From Fictibacillus phosphorivorans (GTDB lineage Bacteria > Bacillota > Bacilli > Bacillales > Fictibacillaceae), in assembly GCF_001629705.1 (NCBI RefSeq), contig NZ_CP015378.1, positions 2,976,001-3,040,000 of the forward strand: 64,000 bases of DNA. Reading direction: 5' to 3'. Positions 54,434 through 63,639 of this stretch are shown piece after piece. A program made the translations under genes and the position numbers. The notes below the pieces were generated by a model that saw only the letters and a program-made list of their open reading frames with translations, did no database searches and was not told the DNA's origin. Within the stretch, counting starts at the first letter, position 1. Each line of letters opens with the position of its first letter.

Positions 54434-55621
54434 TTACATCGCATAGCGCATTGTATCACGCGCGATCATCACTTCTTCATTTGTAGGAATGACGATAACT
54501 TTTACTGGAGAGTGAGGGTAGCTGATGAATGCCTCTTTACCACGAACTTGGTTAAGAGCAGGATCCCAATATACTCCCATGAACTCTAATCCACGAAGTA
54601 CGCGCTCACGGACAGCCGTACTGTTCTCACCGATACCAGCGGTAAAGATGATAGCGTCAATACCAGCCATTCTCGCTGCATAAGATCCAATATATTTATG
54701 GATTCGGCTAGCAAAAACTTCTAAAGCTAGTTCAGCACGCTCGTTCCCTTTTTCTGCTTCACTTTCAATATCACGAAGGTCAGAAGAGAAGCCAGAAACA
54801 CCAAGCATTCCACTCTTGTTGTTCAATACATTGATTACTTCTTCAGCACTTTGACCTGTTTTTTGCATGATATAAGGAATCAATGACGGGTCAATGTTAC
54901 CAGAACGAGTTCCCATCGTAACTCCTGCTAAAGGTGTGAAGCCCATAGATGTATCAATTGACTTTCCACCTTCGATTGCTGCAATACTTGCACCGTTACC
55001 TAAGTGGCATGATAAAAGACGGAGTTGTTCAACCGGGCGTCCAAGAAGCTCGGCAGCACGCTCTGAAACATACTTATGACTTGTTCCGTGGAAACCGTAT
55101 TTACGAATACCGTACTCTTCATAATACTCGTAAGGAAGGCTGTATAAGAACGATTTTTCAGGCATGGACTGATGAAAAGCTGTATCAAAAACAGCAACTG
55201 CAGGTACGTTAGGCAGTACATTTTTGAAAGCTTTGATTCCAACAACATTTGCAGGGTTGTGTAATGGAGCAAGGTAAGAAATCTCTTCGATTTCATGTAA
55301 AATCTCATCTGTGATTAGAACAGAGTCGTTAAACTTCTCTCCACCATGCACAACACGATGACCGATTCCTTCAATCTCTTCAAGTGAAGAAATAATATTA
55401 TGTTTTACTAATTTATCTAAAAGCATAGATACTGCTTCTGAATGATCTTGGATATCTTTAATTTCTTTTACTTTTTCACCATCAACTTCAATCGTGAAAA
55501 CTGAGTCGTTTAATCCGATACGTTCTACAAGTCCTTTAGTCAGTACTACTTCTTCAGGCATTTGAAGCAACTGAAATTTCAAGGACGAGCTTCCGGCGTT
55601 AATTGCAATAATTTTAGCCAA
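54434..55621 (-). CDS. ackA: Acetate kinase
   Basis: Acetate kinase, 395 residues as in B. subtilis, making ATP from acetyl phosphate in overflow metabolism. Motifs: [37 protein letters not shown] and [19 protein letters not shown]. The start is TTG 55621, nine bases after GGAG; the in-frame ATG at 55630 overlaps the binding site. A cre-like site upstream (55734-55747) suggests CcpA activation, as known for Bacillus ackA. Confidence 0.96.
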   Translation of the reverse strand: MAKIIAINAGSSSLKFQLLQMPEEVVLTKGLVERIGLNDSVFTIEVDGEKVKEIKDIQDHSEAVSMLLDKLVKHNIISSLEEIEGIGHRVVHGGEKFNDSVLITDEILHEIEEISYLAPLHNPANVVGIKAFKNVLPNVPAVAVFDTAFHQSMPEKSFLYSLPYEYYEEYGIRKYGFHGTSHKYVSERAAELLGRPVEQLRLLSCHLGNGASIAAIEGGKSIDTSMGFTPLAGVTMGTRSGNIDPSLIPYIMQKTGQSAEEVINVLNNKSGMLGVSGFSSDLRDIESEAEKGNERAELALEVFASRIHKYIGSYAARMAGIDAIIFTAGIGENSTAVRERVLRGLEFMGVYWDPALNQVRGKEAFISYPHSPVKVIVIPTNEEVMIARDTMRYAM

Positions 55622-55733
55622 AATAGCCATCTCCTTCATATTCAATGAAATAGTAGGATATGATCCCACTTCCATCTCACTTGAAACTTAATCCTTCCTT
55701 ATTTAAACATTGACCTTTATTAATATCAAGGTT

Positions 55734-55747
55734 GTAAAACGCTTACA
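55734..55747 (-). promoter_or_regulatory. cre-like site upstream of ackA
   Basis: Minus-strand TGTAAGCGTTTTAC fits the CcpA consensus at 12 of 14 positions, and its first ten bases match the pattern of the B. subtilis ackA cre. It is about 113 bases before the start codon, suitable for activation. Confidence 0.55.
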
Positions 55748-55792
55748 CCTTATATTCATGCAATTCAGACTTGAATCCGTTTGCAATTCCAT

Positions 55793-55824
55793 TAAAAAAA
55801 CAGCATAGGTTAGACCCACGCTGT
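55793..55824 (-). terminator. Terminator after ytxK
   Basis: ACAGC/GCTGT stem with inner GGGTC/GACC-like pairing, followed by TTTTTTTAAT on the minus strand. Confidence 0.65.
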
Positions 55825-56822
55825 TATTTTTCACGTTCCCACTCTGTTTTAAACCACTCATTAATCTGTTCCATCACATTTCCTAAACCATTTTTATTTG
55901 AGAAAGATGGAAGCTGAGCTAGCATAGCTTGTTTAGGCTTTATTGAACCTTCACCATTCTTTTGAAGAATCAGGATACTCTTGGCATGTACAGCTGACTT
56001 GAATAAGGATTCAGGTAACTGAAGTAGACCTAGGACGGCTACGGTTTCTTTCATCCAATTCTTGAACAGATCCGCTTGTTCACTTTCAAAAATGTTGTTT
56101 GGCACGATAAAAATACCAATGCCTGAATCTTTCAAATGATGAACGGCCTGCTCAATAATCAAGTGATGAGCATAAGTATGTCCTTCTTTTTCGTGAACTT
56201 TAAAGGCTTTAGCCGCTTCATCATCTGGATAATACCCTACAGGCAAGTCGGCTACAACAACATCAACAGGATCTGCATAAAGTGGTTTGATCACATCTTG
56301 GTGAAAGAGCTCTACTTTATGTTTTTGGATATTCGCATTGACCCACGCTAAACGTAAAAGCGTTTCGTCCACTTCTACACCGAATGATACACACTCTTTG
56401 TCCTTCAACTGGTTCATAACAGCTGTTAGCAAATTTCCTGAACCGACTACAGGATCTAATAACGTGAGACCTTCGGATTTACTCATAAATTTTTGAACGA
56501 GATATCCTGCAAAAAGTGCAACGGCATCAGGTGTCATCGCATGATGAGGCTGAACAGCTTCTTTCATGCCTTTTAGTACGGCTAACTGAAAAGCTTTGCG
56601 CGTTTCTTCTTTACCAAATTCTGTAACGTTCACTTTTTTGTATTCATCTGTTAATACAGCAGTTAATTCTTTCGGGTATTCTTTTGGTATCTCTTGAAAG
56701 AACAGGTTTTCTCCTGATTCAACAAGAGCATCTAAATAAGGCAGTTCAAGTTTATCCTTAATTGCCGTTGCTGTGTTGTCAAGAACAACAAATAGCTTTT
56801 CTACATCTTTAAAAGAACTCAT
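55824..56822 (-). CDS. ytxK: Class I SAM-dependent methyltransferase YtxK
   Basis: A 332-residue protein of the N6-adenine DNA methyltransferase-like class. The SAM-binding motif I is LTLLDPVVGSGNLLTAVM (about 119-136) preceded by HHAMTPDAVALFAGYLVQKF. The usual catalytic (N/D)PPY motif is replaced by DLPVGYYP, so DNA methylation is not certain. It lies between tpx and ackA, as in B. subtilis; its role there is unknown. No restriction gene is nearby. Confidence 0.88.
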   Translation of the reverse strand: MSSFKDVEKLFVVLDNTATAIKDKLELPYLDALVESGENLFFQEIPKEYPKELTAVLTDEYKKVNVTEFGKEETRKAFQLAVLKGMKEAVQPHHAMTPDAVALFAGYLVQKFMSKSEGLTLLDPVVGSGNLLTAVMNQLKDKECVSFGVEVDETLLRLAWVNANIQKHKVELFHQDVIKPLYADPVDVVVADLPVGYYPDDEAAKAFKVHEKEGHTYAHHLIIEQAVHHLKDSGIGIFIVPNNIFESEQADLFKNWMKETVAVLGLLQLPESLFKSAVHAKSILILQKNGEGSIKPKQAMLAQLPSFSNKNGLGNVMEQINEWFKTEWEREK

Positions 56823-56934
56823 ATATCGCTTCCTCCTAAGTTTTCACAGGAAACATTTTAGCAAATTACATAGAACATATACAATCATTAACTTCTATTG
56901 TTCGTAAAATGAAGGCGGTGAGCAGGAAGATGAA

Positions 56935-56973
56935 CAAAAAAATCTCCGGTAGATGAAGGCTTTACCGGAGATG
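56935..56973 (-). terminator. Terminator after tpx
   Basis: Stem ATCTCCGGTA/TACCGGAGAT followed by TTTTTTTG on the minus strand. Confidence 0.88.
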
Positions 56974-56982
56974 TGAGAATGC

Positions 56983-57480
56983 TTATTTTGCTGCTTTAGC
57001 TGCTTCGATCGCTGCTTCGTAATTCGGGTGGCTCGTAACTTCATCTACATATTCTACATACGTAACTTTATCAGAGCTATCAATTACAAATACAGAGCGC
57101 GCTAGAAGACGAAGTTCCTCGATCGCAACACCATATGCTTTACCGAATGAAAGATCACGGTGATCGGATAGAGTTTGAACGTTTTCAATTCCTGCTGCAG
57201 CACACCATCTTTTTTGTGCAAAAGGCAAGTCCACTGAAACTGTTAAGACTTTAACGTTATCAAGCTTAGACGCTTCTTCATTAAAACGACGCACTTCTGC
57301 ATCACATACGCCTGTGTCAACTGAAGGAACAGCAGCGATCAAACGTACACTTCCTTTTGAATCTGCAAGACTAACTTCAGACATGTCGTTTGCCAACACT
57401 TTAAAATCTGGAGCTTGGTCCCCTACCTTTACTTCATTTCCTAGCAATGTGACTGGTTTTTCTTTAAATGTTACAGCCAT
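56983..57480 (-). CDS. tpx: Thiol peroxidase
   Basis: Thiol peroxidase, 165 residues, reducing peroxides with electrons from thioredoxin. The peroxidatic Cys is in [15 protein letters not shown] (about 58) and the resolving Cys in RWCAAAGI (about 92). ATG 57480 ([10 protein letters not shown]) lies nine bases after GGAGG; the ATG at 57486 is too near it. Single-gene unit with its own terminator. Confidence 0.96.
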   Translation of the reverse strand: MAVTFKEKPVTLLGNEVKVGDQAPDFKVLANDMSEVSLADSKGSVRLIAAVPSVDTGVCDAEVRRFNEEASKLDNVKVLTVSVDLPFAQKRWCAAAGIENVQTLSDHRDLSFGKAYGVAIEELRLLARSVFVIDSSDKVTYVEYVDEVTSHPNYEAAIEAAKAAK

Positions 57481-57542
57481 GATCATACTCCTCCTTTAAG
57501 AAATAAATTATGTACTTTCCCTTTCATCTTAAAGCAACCCAG

Positions 57543-57573
57543 AAAAAAAAGCTAACGAGATGTTAGCTTTTTT
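57543..57573 (-). terminator. Terminator after ytfJ
   Basis: AAAAAAGCTAAC/GTTAGCTTTTTT stem with T-runs on both strands. Confidence 0.85.
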
Positions 57574-58024
57574 AAAACTCATGTGTTTGAGTGCTTGATG
57601 ACCCATGATTTTGTTTATTCTTATTCATGAGATGTTGTAGCTTGTCTATCACACCAGGTGCTAAGTCTAAGATTCTTTCGTAAAGGTGCGTACTGTTATC
57701 AAGGTGGATCGTCTTTATTCCTGTATTACTTACGACTAGGAACGCGATCGGAGTGATTGAAACTCCGCCTCCACTACCTCCACCAAAAGGCATTTCCTTT
57801 GATTGGCTTGATGACCCTTGTTGTGTAGATGAATTACGTGATTCTTCCTGGCCGCCGAACTCACTTCCACCTGCAGCAAAACCGAATCCTACTTTCGATA
57901 CAGTAAGAATAACACTGCCATCCGGCGTCTCTACAGGATCACCAATAATCGTATTTACATCGATCATTTCTTTTAAGTTTTCCATCGCGGTTTTCATTAA
58001 ACCCTGGATTGGATGTTCACTCAT
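57572..58024 (-). CDS. ytfJ: Sporulation protein YtfJ (GerW family)
   Basis: A 150-residue GerW/YtfJ-family spore protein. It begins HPIQGLMKTAMENLKEMIDV and contains the conserved VIGDPVETPDGSVILTVSKV-type strand pattern (IIGDPVETPDGS) and a glycine/serine-rich spacer (GGQEESRNSSTQQGSSSQ). In B. subtilis YtfJ is made in the forespore and aids germination. It follows ytfI by three bases, so they are one operon. Confidence 0.94.
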   Translation of the reverse strand: MSEHPIQGLMKTAMENLKEMIDVNTIIGDPVETPDGSVILTVSKVGFGFAAGGSEFGGQEESRNSSTQQGSSSQSKEMPFGGGSGGGVSITPIAFLVVSNTGIKTIHLDNSTHLYERILDLAPGVIDKLQHLMNKNKQNHGSSSTQTHEF

Positions 58025-58027
58025 TTT

Positions 58028-58696
58028 TTACATGCCTCCAGTCATATATTCAGAATTCACCTTAGTCGAACGACTTACCATTCGCCAGGACTTTAAGATT
58101 TTTAACATAACGACAATAGCATGCCCGATTTTAAATGAAATCATACAAGAAAACCGCGTTTCACTATGCATACCTTGAAAAACGGGAACAACGGTTATAT
58201 TCGGTGATTCTTCAAGTTTAAAAAACGTATTCAGCACTTGTATGGCTATTCCTTTAAACCCCCAAACTGTCCCAGCAGCTATGGCTGATGAAGAAGCTTC
58301 ACCAAGTCCGATCGCACTATGCCATTCTACTTTTTTCACTCTCATCTTCTTCAAAAATGCGGCGAGTATACGGTAAAAATGGTTGATATGCTTAAGCATC
58401 TGATTAAATGATCGATATTGTTTTTTAATCTGTGAGAACGTGATTTTCTTCTTTTCTTTTTTCTGTCCGAGCGTCGATTGTTTTTCTTCCCTGATCTTTA
58501 CGGAATGATCTTCAGCATCTACCATGATCAGAGGCACATTCAGTTTATATTTTAAGAAACGATACATCTTAAAATTGACCTGGATGTTACTATTATCATT
58601 TCGATGAACGAAATAAACGGAAATGTGAATCGTTGAAATACTTATCACGATAAATAAAATTAAAAAAATACCGATTAAAATTGCAACCCAAACCAT
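58028..58696 (-). CDS. ytfI: DUF2953 membrane protein YtfI
   Basis: A 222-residue protein with one strong N-terminal helix (VWVAILIGIFLILFIVISIS) and DUF2953 features: FLKKMRVKKVEWHSAIGLGEASSSA and FRTSVFQG-like VVPVFQGMHSETRFSCMISF. Function unknown; it is paired with ytfJ in sporulating bacilli, so a spore role is likely. The ATG follows GGGAAGAGC. Confidence 0.88.
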   Translation of the reverse strand: MVWVAILIGIFLILFIVISISTIHISVYFVHRNDNSNIQVNFKMYRFLKYKLNVPLIMVDAEDHSVKIREEKQSTLGQKKEKKKITFSQIKKQYRSFNQMLKHINHFYRILAAFLKKMRVKKVEWHSAIGLGEASSSAIAAGTVWGFKGIAIQVLNTFFKLEESPNITVVPVFQGMHSETRFSCMISFKIGHAIVVMLKILKSWRMVSRSTKVNSEYMTGGM

Positions 58697-58844
58697 ACAT
58701 GCTCTTCCCTTCTGTTATCTCTTCATTATGGGCAGAGGTCATTCAATCTAAACGTTATGAAGTCTGTTACAATAGAATTAAGAATTCGAATGCAGGACTC
58801 AGAACAAAATAGTGAAGCAGATTTATTTAAGGGAGGAAGGCATT

Positions 58845-59642
58845 ATGGCTGTTCGCAATAAAATTTTCTTTTTTTACAAAAAGGAAGAACGTACTCTAGA
58901 GAAGATCCAATCATTACTTTCCTTAGCCATAACAGAGGGATTCGAAGTTGTAGAAGACGAAAAAGAAGCAAACATCATTGCTAGTATCGGTGGTGACGGG
59001 ACCTTCTTACAAGCAGTTCGTAAAACAGGCTTCAGAGATGATTGTCTGTATGTGGGAGTCAGTACACTCGAGAATGAATTTTATTGTGATTTTCATATTG
59101 ACGATCAAGCGGGTATGATTGAAGCGATGAAAAACGAACAAGTTGAAGTTAGAAAGTATCCTGCTCTATCAGTAAACATTGATGGACAAGGGTCATTTTT
59201 TTGCTTAAACGAATGTTCTCTTCGTTCTTCTATTATCCGAACTCTTGAGATCGATGTCTTTATTGATGATTTGTATTTTGAAACCTTTCGTGGTGACGGA
59301 ATGATCATTTCTACCCCTACAGGCAGTACGGCTTATAATAAATCAGTCAGCGGTGCAGTTGTTGACCCGATGCTTGCCTGCTATCAAATCAGTGAGCTCG
59401 CTTCATTAAATAACAATCATTATCGCACTCTAGGTTCATCATTTATTCTCAGTGATAACCGTAAGATGACATTAAAGATCAAGCATGATAACAGCCATTA
59501 CCCGATTATCGGTATGGACAACGAGGCAATGAGCATTAAACATTGTGAAACCTTACATTTTGAGCTCACGAGCAAAAGAATTAAGACTGTAAAATTAAAA
59601 GACAATTCTTTCTGGCATAAAGTAAAAAGAAGCTTTTTATAA
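58845..59642 (+). CDS. nadK: NAD kinase (PpnK/NadF, second paralogue)
   Basis: ATP-dependent NAD kinase, 265 residues, making NADP. Motifs: ASIGGDGTFLQAVRK (the GGDG site), FFCLNECSLR (NE/D motif variant) and ISTPTGSTAYNKSVSGAVVD. ATG 58845 follows GGGAGGAAGG. It corresponds to the B. subtilis ytdI (ppnKB) gene, which is also near ytfJ and ytcJ; a second NAD kinase is expected elsewhere. Confidence 0.95.
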   Translation: MAVRNKIFFFYKKEERTLEKIQSLLSLAITEGFEVVEDEKEANIIASIGGDGTFLQAVRKTGFRDDCLYVGVSTLENEFYCDFHIDDQAGMIEAMKNEQVEVRKYPALSVNIDGQGSFFCLNECSLRSSIIRTLEIDVFIDDLYFETFRGDGMIISTPTGSTAYNKSVSGAVVDPMLACYQISELASLNNNHYRTLGSSFILSDNRKMTLKIKHDNSHYPIIGMDNEAMSIKHCETLHFELTSKRIKTVKLKDNSFWHKVKRSFL

Positions 59643-59650
59643 GGTATATA

Positions 59651-59689
59651 AAGAAAACAGCTTGCATCCTTTCTGCAAGCTGTTTTCTT
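59651..59689. terminator. Bidirectional terminator between nadK and ytcJ
   Basis: AAGAAAACAGCTTGCA/TGCAAGCTGTTTTCTT stem with T-rich tails on both strands. Confidence 0.85.
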
Positions 59690-59693
59690 CTAA

Positions 59694-61298
59694 TTATGCT
59701 ATGTTATTCTCTTGTGTGTTTTCATAGACGATATCACCGTCAACAATCGTGAATACAACCTTTGAATCTAAGATTTCATCTTCTGAAACTTCAAAAAGAT
59801 CCCGGTCTAAGACAGTAAAATCAGCGAAGTATCCTTCTTTAATAATCCCTTTAACATCCTCTTGCATGATGGCAGAGGCACTACCGATTGTGTATAAAGA
59901 TATCGCTTCAAACATCGTTAATTTTTGTTCTGGAACATATCCTTCATGATGCTCTCCTGGTTTTCTTCGGGTAACCGCTGCAAATATACCCAGAAGCGGA
60001 TTCACCGGTTCAATTGGAGCGTCAGAGCCACCTGCACAAATCAATTGTTCATCGAGCAATCTTCTGAAAGGAAACGCATTTGAAATTCGATCCGTACCGA
60101 GTCGTTCGATCAACCATGGAAAATCTGATGCTACAAATCCCGGTTGTAAATCTAATATGACAGGTAGTTGCTTCATATCAGCAATCAAATTATCATCTAC
60201 AAGTCCCACATGAATAAGACGATCTCTGCCTTCTGTTGCCGGGTTGCTCTTTATCGCTTCAATCGTTTGTCTCAATGCCATATCACCAATCGTATGTACA
60301 GCTACATTCATATGATGCTCTCTCGCTTTTTGAACAAGTTGGGCAAGTTTACTATCAGTATGAATCGATACACCAGATGTTTCAGGAGCATCGTTGTAAG
60401 GTTGAGATAGCCAAGCAGTTCGACCACCAAAAGCTCCATCAGCAAATATCTTTAAAGCTCCATACTCTACAAAGGGCAACTCATATTCCTTTTTAACATG
60501 TTCGAAGTCTTCAAACGCTTCATGATGCACCAATAGATGCGCACGAAACTTAATCTCTTCTCCATCAATGACAGATTTATAAGCGCTCAAGGGTCTTTCA
60601 ACATACCCGTAATAGCTTAAGTCTTCCGAATGCCCTCCTGTTAATCCTAGTGAAAGCAAATGTTTGATAGAGGTCCTTAAGGCAGTATTCAAATAGTTCT
60701 GTGAACCTTCTGGCACAACTTTTTTTACAAGTTCTGCGGCACTATCATGTAACAGCCCTGTTGCTTCTCCATCAGTATCTCTTACGATAATTCCACCTGG
60801 TGGATCGATCGTATCCTTTGTAATACCAGCCAATTCTAAAGCTCTCGTATTAGCTAAAAATGCATGACGACACACTCTGGATAAAAGTACAGGGCGTCCT
60901 CCTGAAATATCATCTAGTTCTTGTCTATGAAAAATCTTACGGTCGATAAAATTGTTCTCATTCCACCCTTCTCCGAGCAACCATTCATCAGCTGTAAGAT
61001 TATTTGCTTTCTCTCGTAAAGCATGCTCCATCTCTTCAGCAGTATTCATTTCTGAAAGATCAAGTTTTATCAATTTTTCACCGTGACCGATCAAATGCAG
61101 ATGACTGTCTACAAAACCTGGATACATCACATATCCTTTTAAATCAACTTTTTTCGTAATATGCTCGCTAAACATTTCTAATAAGTCTTTTTCCGTGCCG
61201 GTTTTAATAATTCTGCCGTCTTCTACGTAAACAGCTTCAATATGCTCACCTTCATTAACCATCGTATAGATTTTCCCGTTAAAAAAGAGCGTCCCCAA
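59694..61298 (-). CDS. ytcJ: Amidohydrolase YtcJ
   Basis: A 534-residue amidohydrolase-3 type enzyme. The metal site starts with MYPGFVDSHLHLIGHG, and later HTIGDMALRQTIEAI and GGSDAPIEPVNPLLGI supply further ligands. ADFTVLDRDLFEV is the family's C-terminal segment. The reaction is unknown; relatives hydrolyse N-substituted formamides and related compounds. Translation starts at TTG 61298, about nine bases after AGGTGG. It lies between the NAD kinase gene and mbcS. Confidence 0.88.
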   Translation of the reverse strand: MGTLFFNGKIYTMVNEGEHIEAVYVEDGRIIKTGTEKDLLEMFSEHITKKVDLKGYVMYPGFVDSHLHLIGHGEKLIKLDLSEMNTAEEMEHALREKANNLTADEWLLGEGWNENNFIDRKIFHRQELDDISGGRPVLLSRVCRHAFLANTRALELAGITKDTIDPPGGIIVRDTDGEATGLLHDSAAELVKKVVPEGSQNYLNTALRTSIKHLLSLGLTGGHSEDLSYYGYVERPLSAYKSVIDGEEIKFRAHLLVHHEAFEDFEHVKKEYELPFVEYGALKIFADGAFGGRTAWLSQPYNDAPETSGVSIHTDSKLAQLVQKAREHHMNVAVHTIGDMALRQTIEAIKSNPATEGRDRLIHVGLVDDNLIADMKQLPVILDLQPGFVASDFPWLIERLGTDRISNAFPFRRLLDEQLICAGGSDAPIEPVNPLLGIFAAVTRRKPGEHHEGYVPEQKLTMFEAISLYTIGSASAIMQEDVKGIIKEGYFADFTVLDRDLFEVSEDEILDSKVVFTIVDGDIVYENTQENNIA

Positions 61299-61355
61299 TT
61301 GATTTGACCACCTTTTCCAATCATCTTTTTACAGTAGTATAACGTAAAAACCAAA

Positions 61356-61384
61356 CAAAAAAGCAGATAAAGAATCTGCTTTTC
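61356..61384 (-). terminator. Terminator after mbcS
   Basis: AAAAGCAGAT/ATCTGCTTTT stem with T-rich sequence on both strands. Confidence 0.8.
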
Positions 61385-61393
61385 TTTAAAACA

Positions 61394-62968
61394 TCATCTT
61401 GTTTTAGATGCTTCTAACTGACGCAGCTCGATACGTCTGATCTTTCCTGAGGTTGTCTTAGGAAGATCATCCACATATTCAATCGATCTAGGGTATTTAT
61501 ACGGTGCCGTAAGTTCTTTTACGTGTTCTTGAAGCTCTTTTGTTAGAACATCGTTATTTGCTGTTTGATCTCGTAAAACAACAAACGCTTTAACAATATG
61601 ACCGCGTATTTCATCCGGGCTTGCTACTACGGCACATTCTTTTACAGCAGGATGCTTTACGAGGGCATCTTCTACTTCAAAAGGACCGATCGTATAGCCT
61701 GATGAGATGATAATATCGTCACCTCTGCCTTCAAACCAAAAATAACCTTCAGCATCTTTCTTCGCTTTATCACCCGTAACATAATAGTCGCCACGGAAAG
61801 CCATCATCGTTCGATCTCGGTCTTTGTAATATTCTTTAAACAGAGCAGGGCAATTTTTATGAACCGCAATATCACCAACTTCTCCAGCAGCCACAGGTTT
61901 TCCGTTCTCATCAATTACGTCAACATCGTTTCCAGGCGTTGGTTTACCCATCGAACCTGGCTTGATCTCCATACCTTCCATCGTACCAACTAATAACGTA
62001 TTTTCTGTTTGGCCATATCCATCACGCACTTTAATGTTGAAGTATTTTTCGAATGTATCGATCACTTCTCGGTTTAACGGTTCGCCAGCGGATACAGCGC
62101 TCCTTAGTTGTGGTAACTTATATTGATTCAAATTATCTACCTTTGCCATTAAACGATACTCTGTTGGTGTACAACATAAAACAGAGATCTGTTGATCTTG
62201 CAAAAGCGTTAAATATTTTTTCGGGTCGAACTTCCCTTGATAAACAAAACCAGTTGAACCTGTGCCTAATGTTGATAAGAATGGACTCCAGATCCACTTC
62301 TGCCAACCTGGTCCAGCAGTTGCCCAAACCTTATCATCTTCTGAAATATTGAGCCAGCTTTTAGCAGCTGTACGAATATGAGCATATGCCCATCCGTGTG
62401 TATGTACGACACCTTTAGGCTGGCCTGTTGTACCAGAAGTGTAGGACAAAAAAGCCATATCATCTTTTGCTGTTTCAGGAGCCTTGTAGGAAACGCTTAC
62501 ATTATTCGTGATCGCATGTAAGCTTAACCAATTTTCTGTCTCCCCGTTCGCACTGATTTTATATGTAAGAGTAGGTAAGTCGTCTTTGATCTCATTAACT
62601 TGCTCTGTAAAGCGGTAATCAGCAATAATCGCTTTAGCTTCACTATGTTGGACACGGTAGCTCAGATCCTTAGCTCGTAACATTTCTGAACATGGAATAA
62701 CAGAAATTCCAGCTTTCAAACAAGCAATATATACCGCATACGTTTCGATCAGTCTCGGCATGATGATCAGAACTCTATCACCTTTAGCCAGTCCAAGCTC
62801 TTCAAATGAATTCGCAATCTGATTCGCTCTGTCAAGGAGGTTCTTATAGGTGATCTCCTCTGTAACGCCTTGTTCATCCATCCAGATTAACGCTTTTTTC
62901 TCTGGATTTAAAGCATACTTTTCCATTTCTTCTGTTAAGTTATAAATGCTAGGAGCTATCAAATTCAT
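61394..62968 (-). CDS. mbcS: Acyl-CoA synthetase, medium/branched-chain type
   Basis: An AMP-forming acyl-CoA synthetase, 524 residues. Motifs: P-loop FLSYTSGTTGQPKGVVHTH (A3), GYGQTENTLLVG (A5), YVTGDKAKKDAEGYFWFEGR (A7/A8) and TTSGKIRRIELRQL with the catalytic Lys. It corresponds to B. subtilis YtcI, characterised as a methylbutyryl-CoA synthetase. ATG 62968 follows AAGGGTGAAAGAA; a GTG at 62977 overlaps it. It probably supplies branched primers for fatty acids. Confidence 0.9.
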   Translation of the reverse strand: MNLIAPSIYNLTEEMEKYALNPEKKALIWMDEQGVTEEITYKNLLDRANQIANSFEELGLAKGDRVLIIMPRLIETYAVYIACLKAGISVIPCSEMLRAKDLSYRVQHSEAKAIIADYRFTEQVNEIKDDLPTLTYKISANGETENWLSLHAITNNVSVSYKAPETAKDDMAFLSYTSGTTGQPKGVVHTHGWAYAHIRTAAKSWLNISEDDKVWATAGPGWQKWIWSPFLSTLGTGSTGFVYQGKFDPKKYLTLLQDQQISVLCCTPTEYRLMAKVDNLNQYKLPQLRSAVSAGEPLNREVIDTFEKYFNIKVRDGYGQTENTLLVGTMEGMEIKPGSMGKPTPGNDVDVIDENGKPVAAGEVGDIAVHKNCPALFKEYYKDRDRTMMAFRGDYYVTGDKAKKDAEGYFWFEGRGDDIIISSGYTIGPFEVEDALVKHPAVKECAVVASPDEIRGHIVKAFVVLRDQTANNDVLTKELQEHVKELTAPYKYPRSIEYVDDLPKTTSGKIRRIELRQLEASKTR

Positions 62969-63052
62969 TTCTTTCACCCTTTCAATTCATGTTGTTCTTT
63001 ACCATTATAATATATTTTAGAAAATTTTTAAAATTTAGTCATATATGAACAA

Positions 63053-63081
63053 AAATAAAAGGAGCGGGGACAACCCGCTCC
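63053..63081 (-). terminator. Terminator after the SASP gene
   Basis: GGAGCGGG/CCCGCTCC stem followed by TTTTATTTTT on the minus strand. Confidence 0.88.
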
Positions 63082-63096
63082 GTTAGCCATTACTAT

Positions 63097-63282
63097 TTAT
63101 TTAGAGTATCCACCTAGAGCTTGAGCTACTAGACGCTTAGTGATTTCTCCACCTACAGATCCGTTAGCACGTGCAGTTGAATCTGGTCCAAGGTTTACAC
63201 CGAATTCAGAAGCGATTTCATACTTCATTTGGTCTACAGCTTGTTGTGCACCTGGTACTACTAATTGGTTTTGGTTTGCCAT
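63097..63282 (-). CDS. sspA: Alpha/beta-type small acid-soluble spore protein
   Basis: A 61-residue SASP that coats spore DNA and protects it from UV and heat. The GPR cleavage motif is [13 protein letters not shown], and [16 protein letters not shown] is the second DNA-binding helix. It opens [20 protein letters not shown]. The ATG follows AAAGGAGGTGAAACAAC. A sigma-G-like promoter precedes it. Synteny with thiI and mbcS suggests the sspA locus; members of the family are very similar, so the letter is tentative. Confidence 0.94.
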   Translation of the reverse strand: MANQNQLVVPGAQQAVDQMKYEIASEFGVNLGPDSTARANGSVGGEITKRLVAQALGGYSK

Positions 63283-63306
63283 GTTGTTTCACCTCCTTTG
63301 TACTAA

Positions 63307-63336
63307 TAAGATGTGTCTAAATGGCCGATTCAATTC
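63307..63336 (-). promoter_or_regulatory. Sigma-G-like promoter for the SASP gene
   Basis: Minus-strand GAATT (63332-63336), 18-base spacer, CATCTTA (63307-63313). This matches the sigma-G pattern GHATR-N18-CATNHTA except for one base in the -35, as expected for forespore expression. Confidence 0.6.
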
Positions 63337-63390
63337 TTGGAAATTGTTGTGTGTGTTGCCATTTTAGGATATTAGTTATGAAGAAGGCTT

Positions 63391-63498
63391 TGAAAGTTGT
63401 TGATTTCTGATTACACTTGCTCGCTTTTCTGGATGAACTGTGAGCTCACTTTTGAGCTGACCGCTCAGCACCCCTCCAATCAACTTGTAAAGAAGAGA
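63391..63498 (+). repeat. Dispersed GC-rich repeat, copy C (degenerate)
   Basis: Begins TGAAAGTTGTTGATTTC, keeps TTGCTCGCTTT and ends CTCCAATCAACTTGTAAAGAAG. The middle is much diverged. It lies between the SASP gene and thiI, in the same orientation as copies A and B. The 538-base gap 63283-63820 holds this copy, copy D and a terminator, but no gene. Confidence 0.7.
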
Positions 63499-63537
63499 CA
63501 ATCCAAATGCAAAAGCTTCAGTCCTAAATATGAGGAT

Positions 63538-63566
63538 TAAAAAAAGCCTACACATTGTGCAGACTT
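63538..63566 (-). terminator. Terminator, probably of thiI
   Basis: AGTCTGCACA/TGTGTAGGCT, ten pairs with two wobbles, followed by TTTTTTT on the minus strand. It is separated from the thiI stop by repeat copy D. Confidence 0.75.
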
Positions 63567-63639
63567 TTGTTGCTATAATTTAATTTCTTTAATAATAAAT
63601 TGCTATATCAACGTGTTTCTGTTGACCTTTTCTTCATTG

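Noticed and set aside
55824..56822. ytxK as part of a restriction-modification or BREX/DISARM defence locus
   Set aside because: Neighbours are ackA and tpx, no nuclease or helicase gene is present, and the synteny is that of core chromosome.
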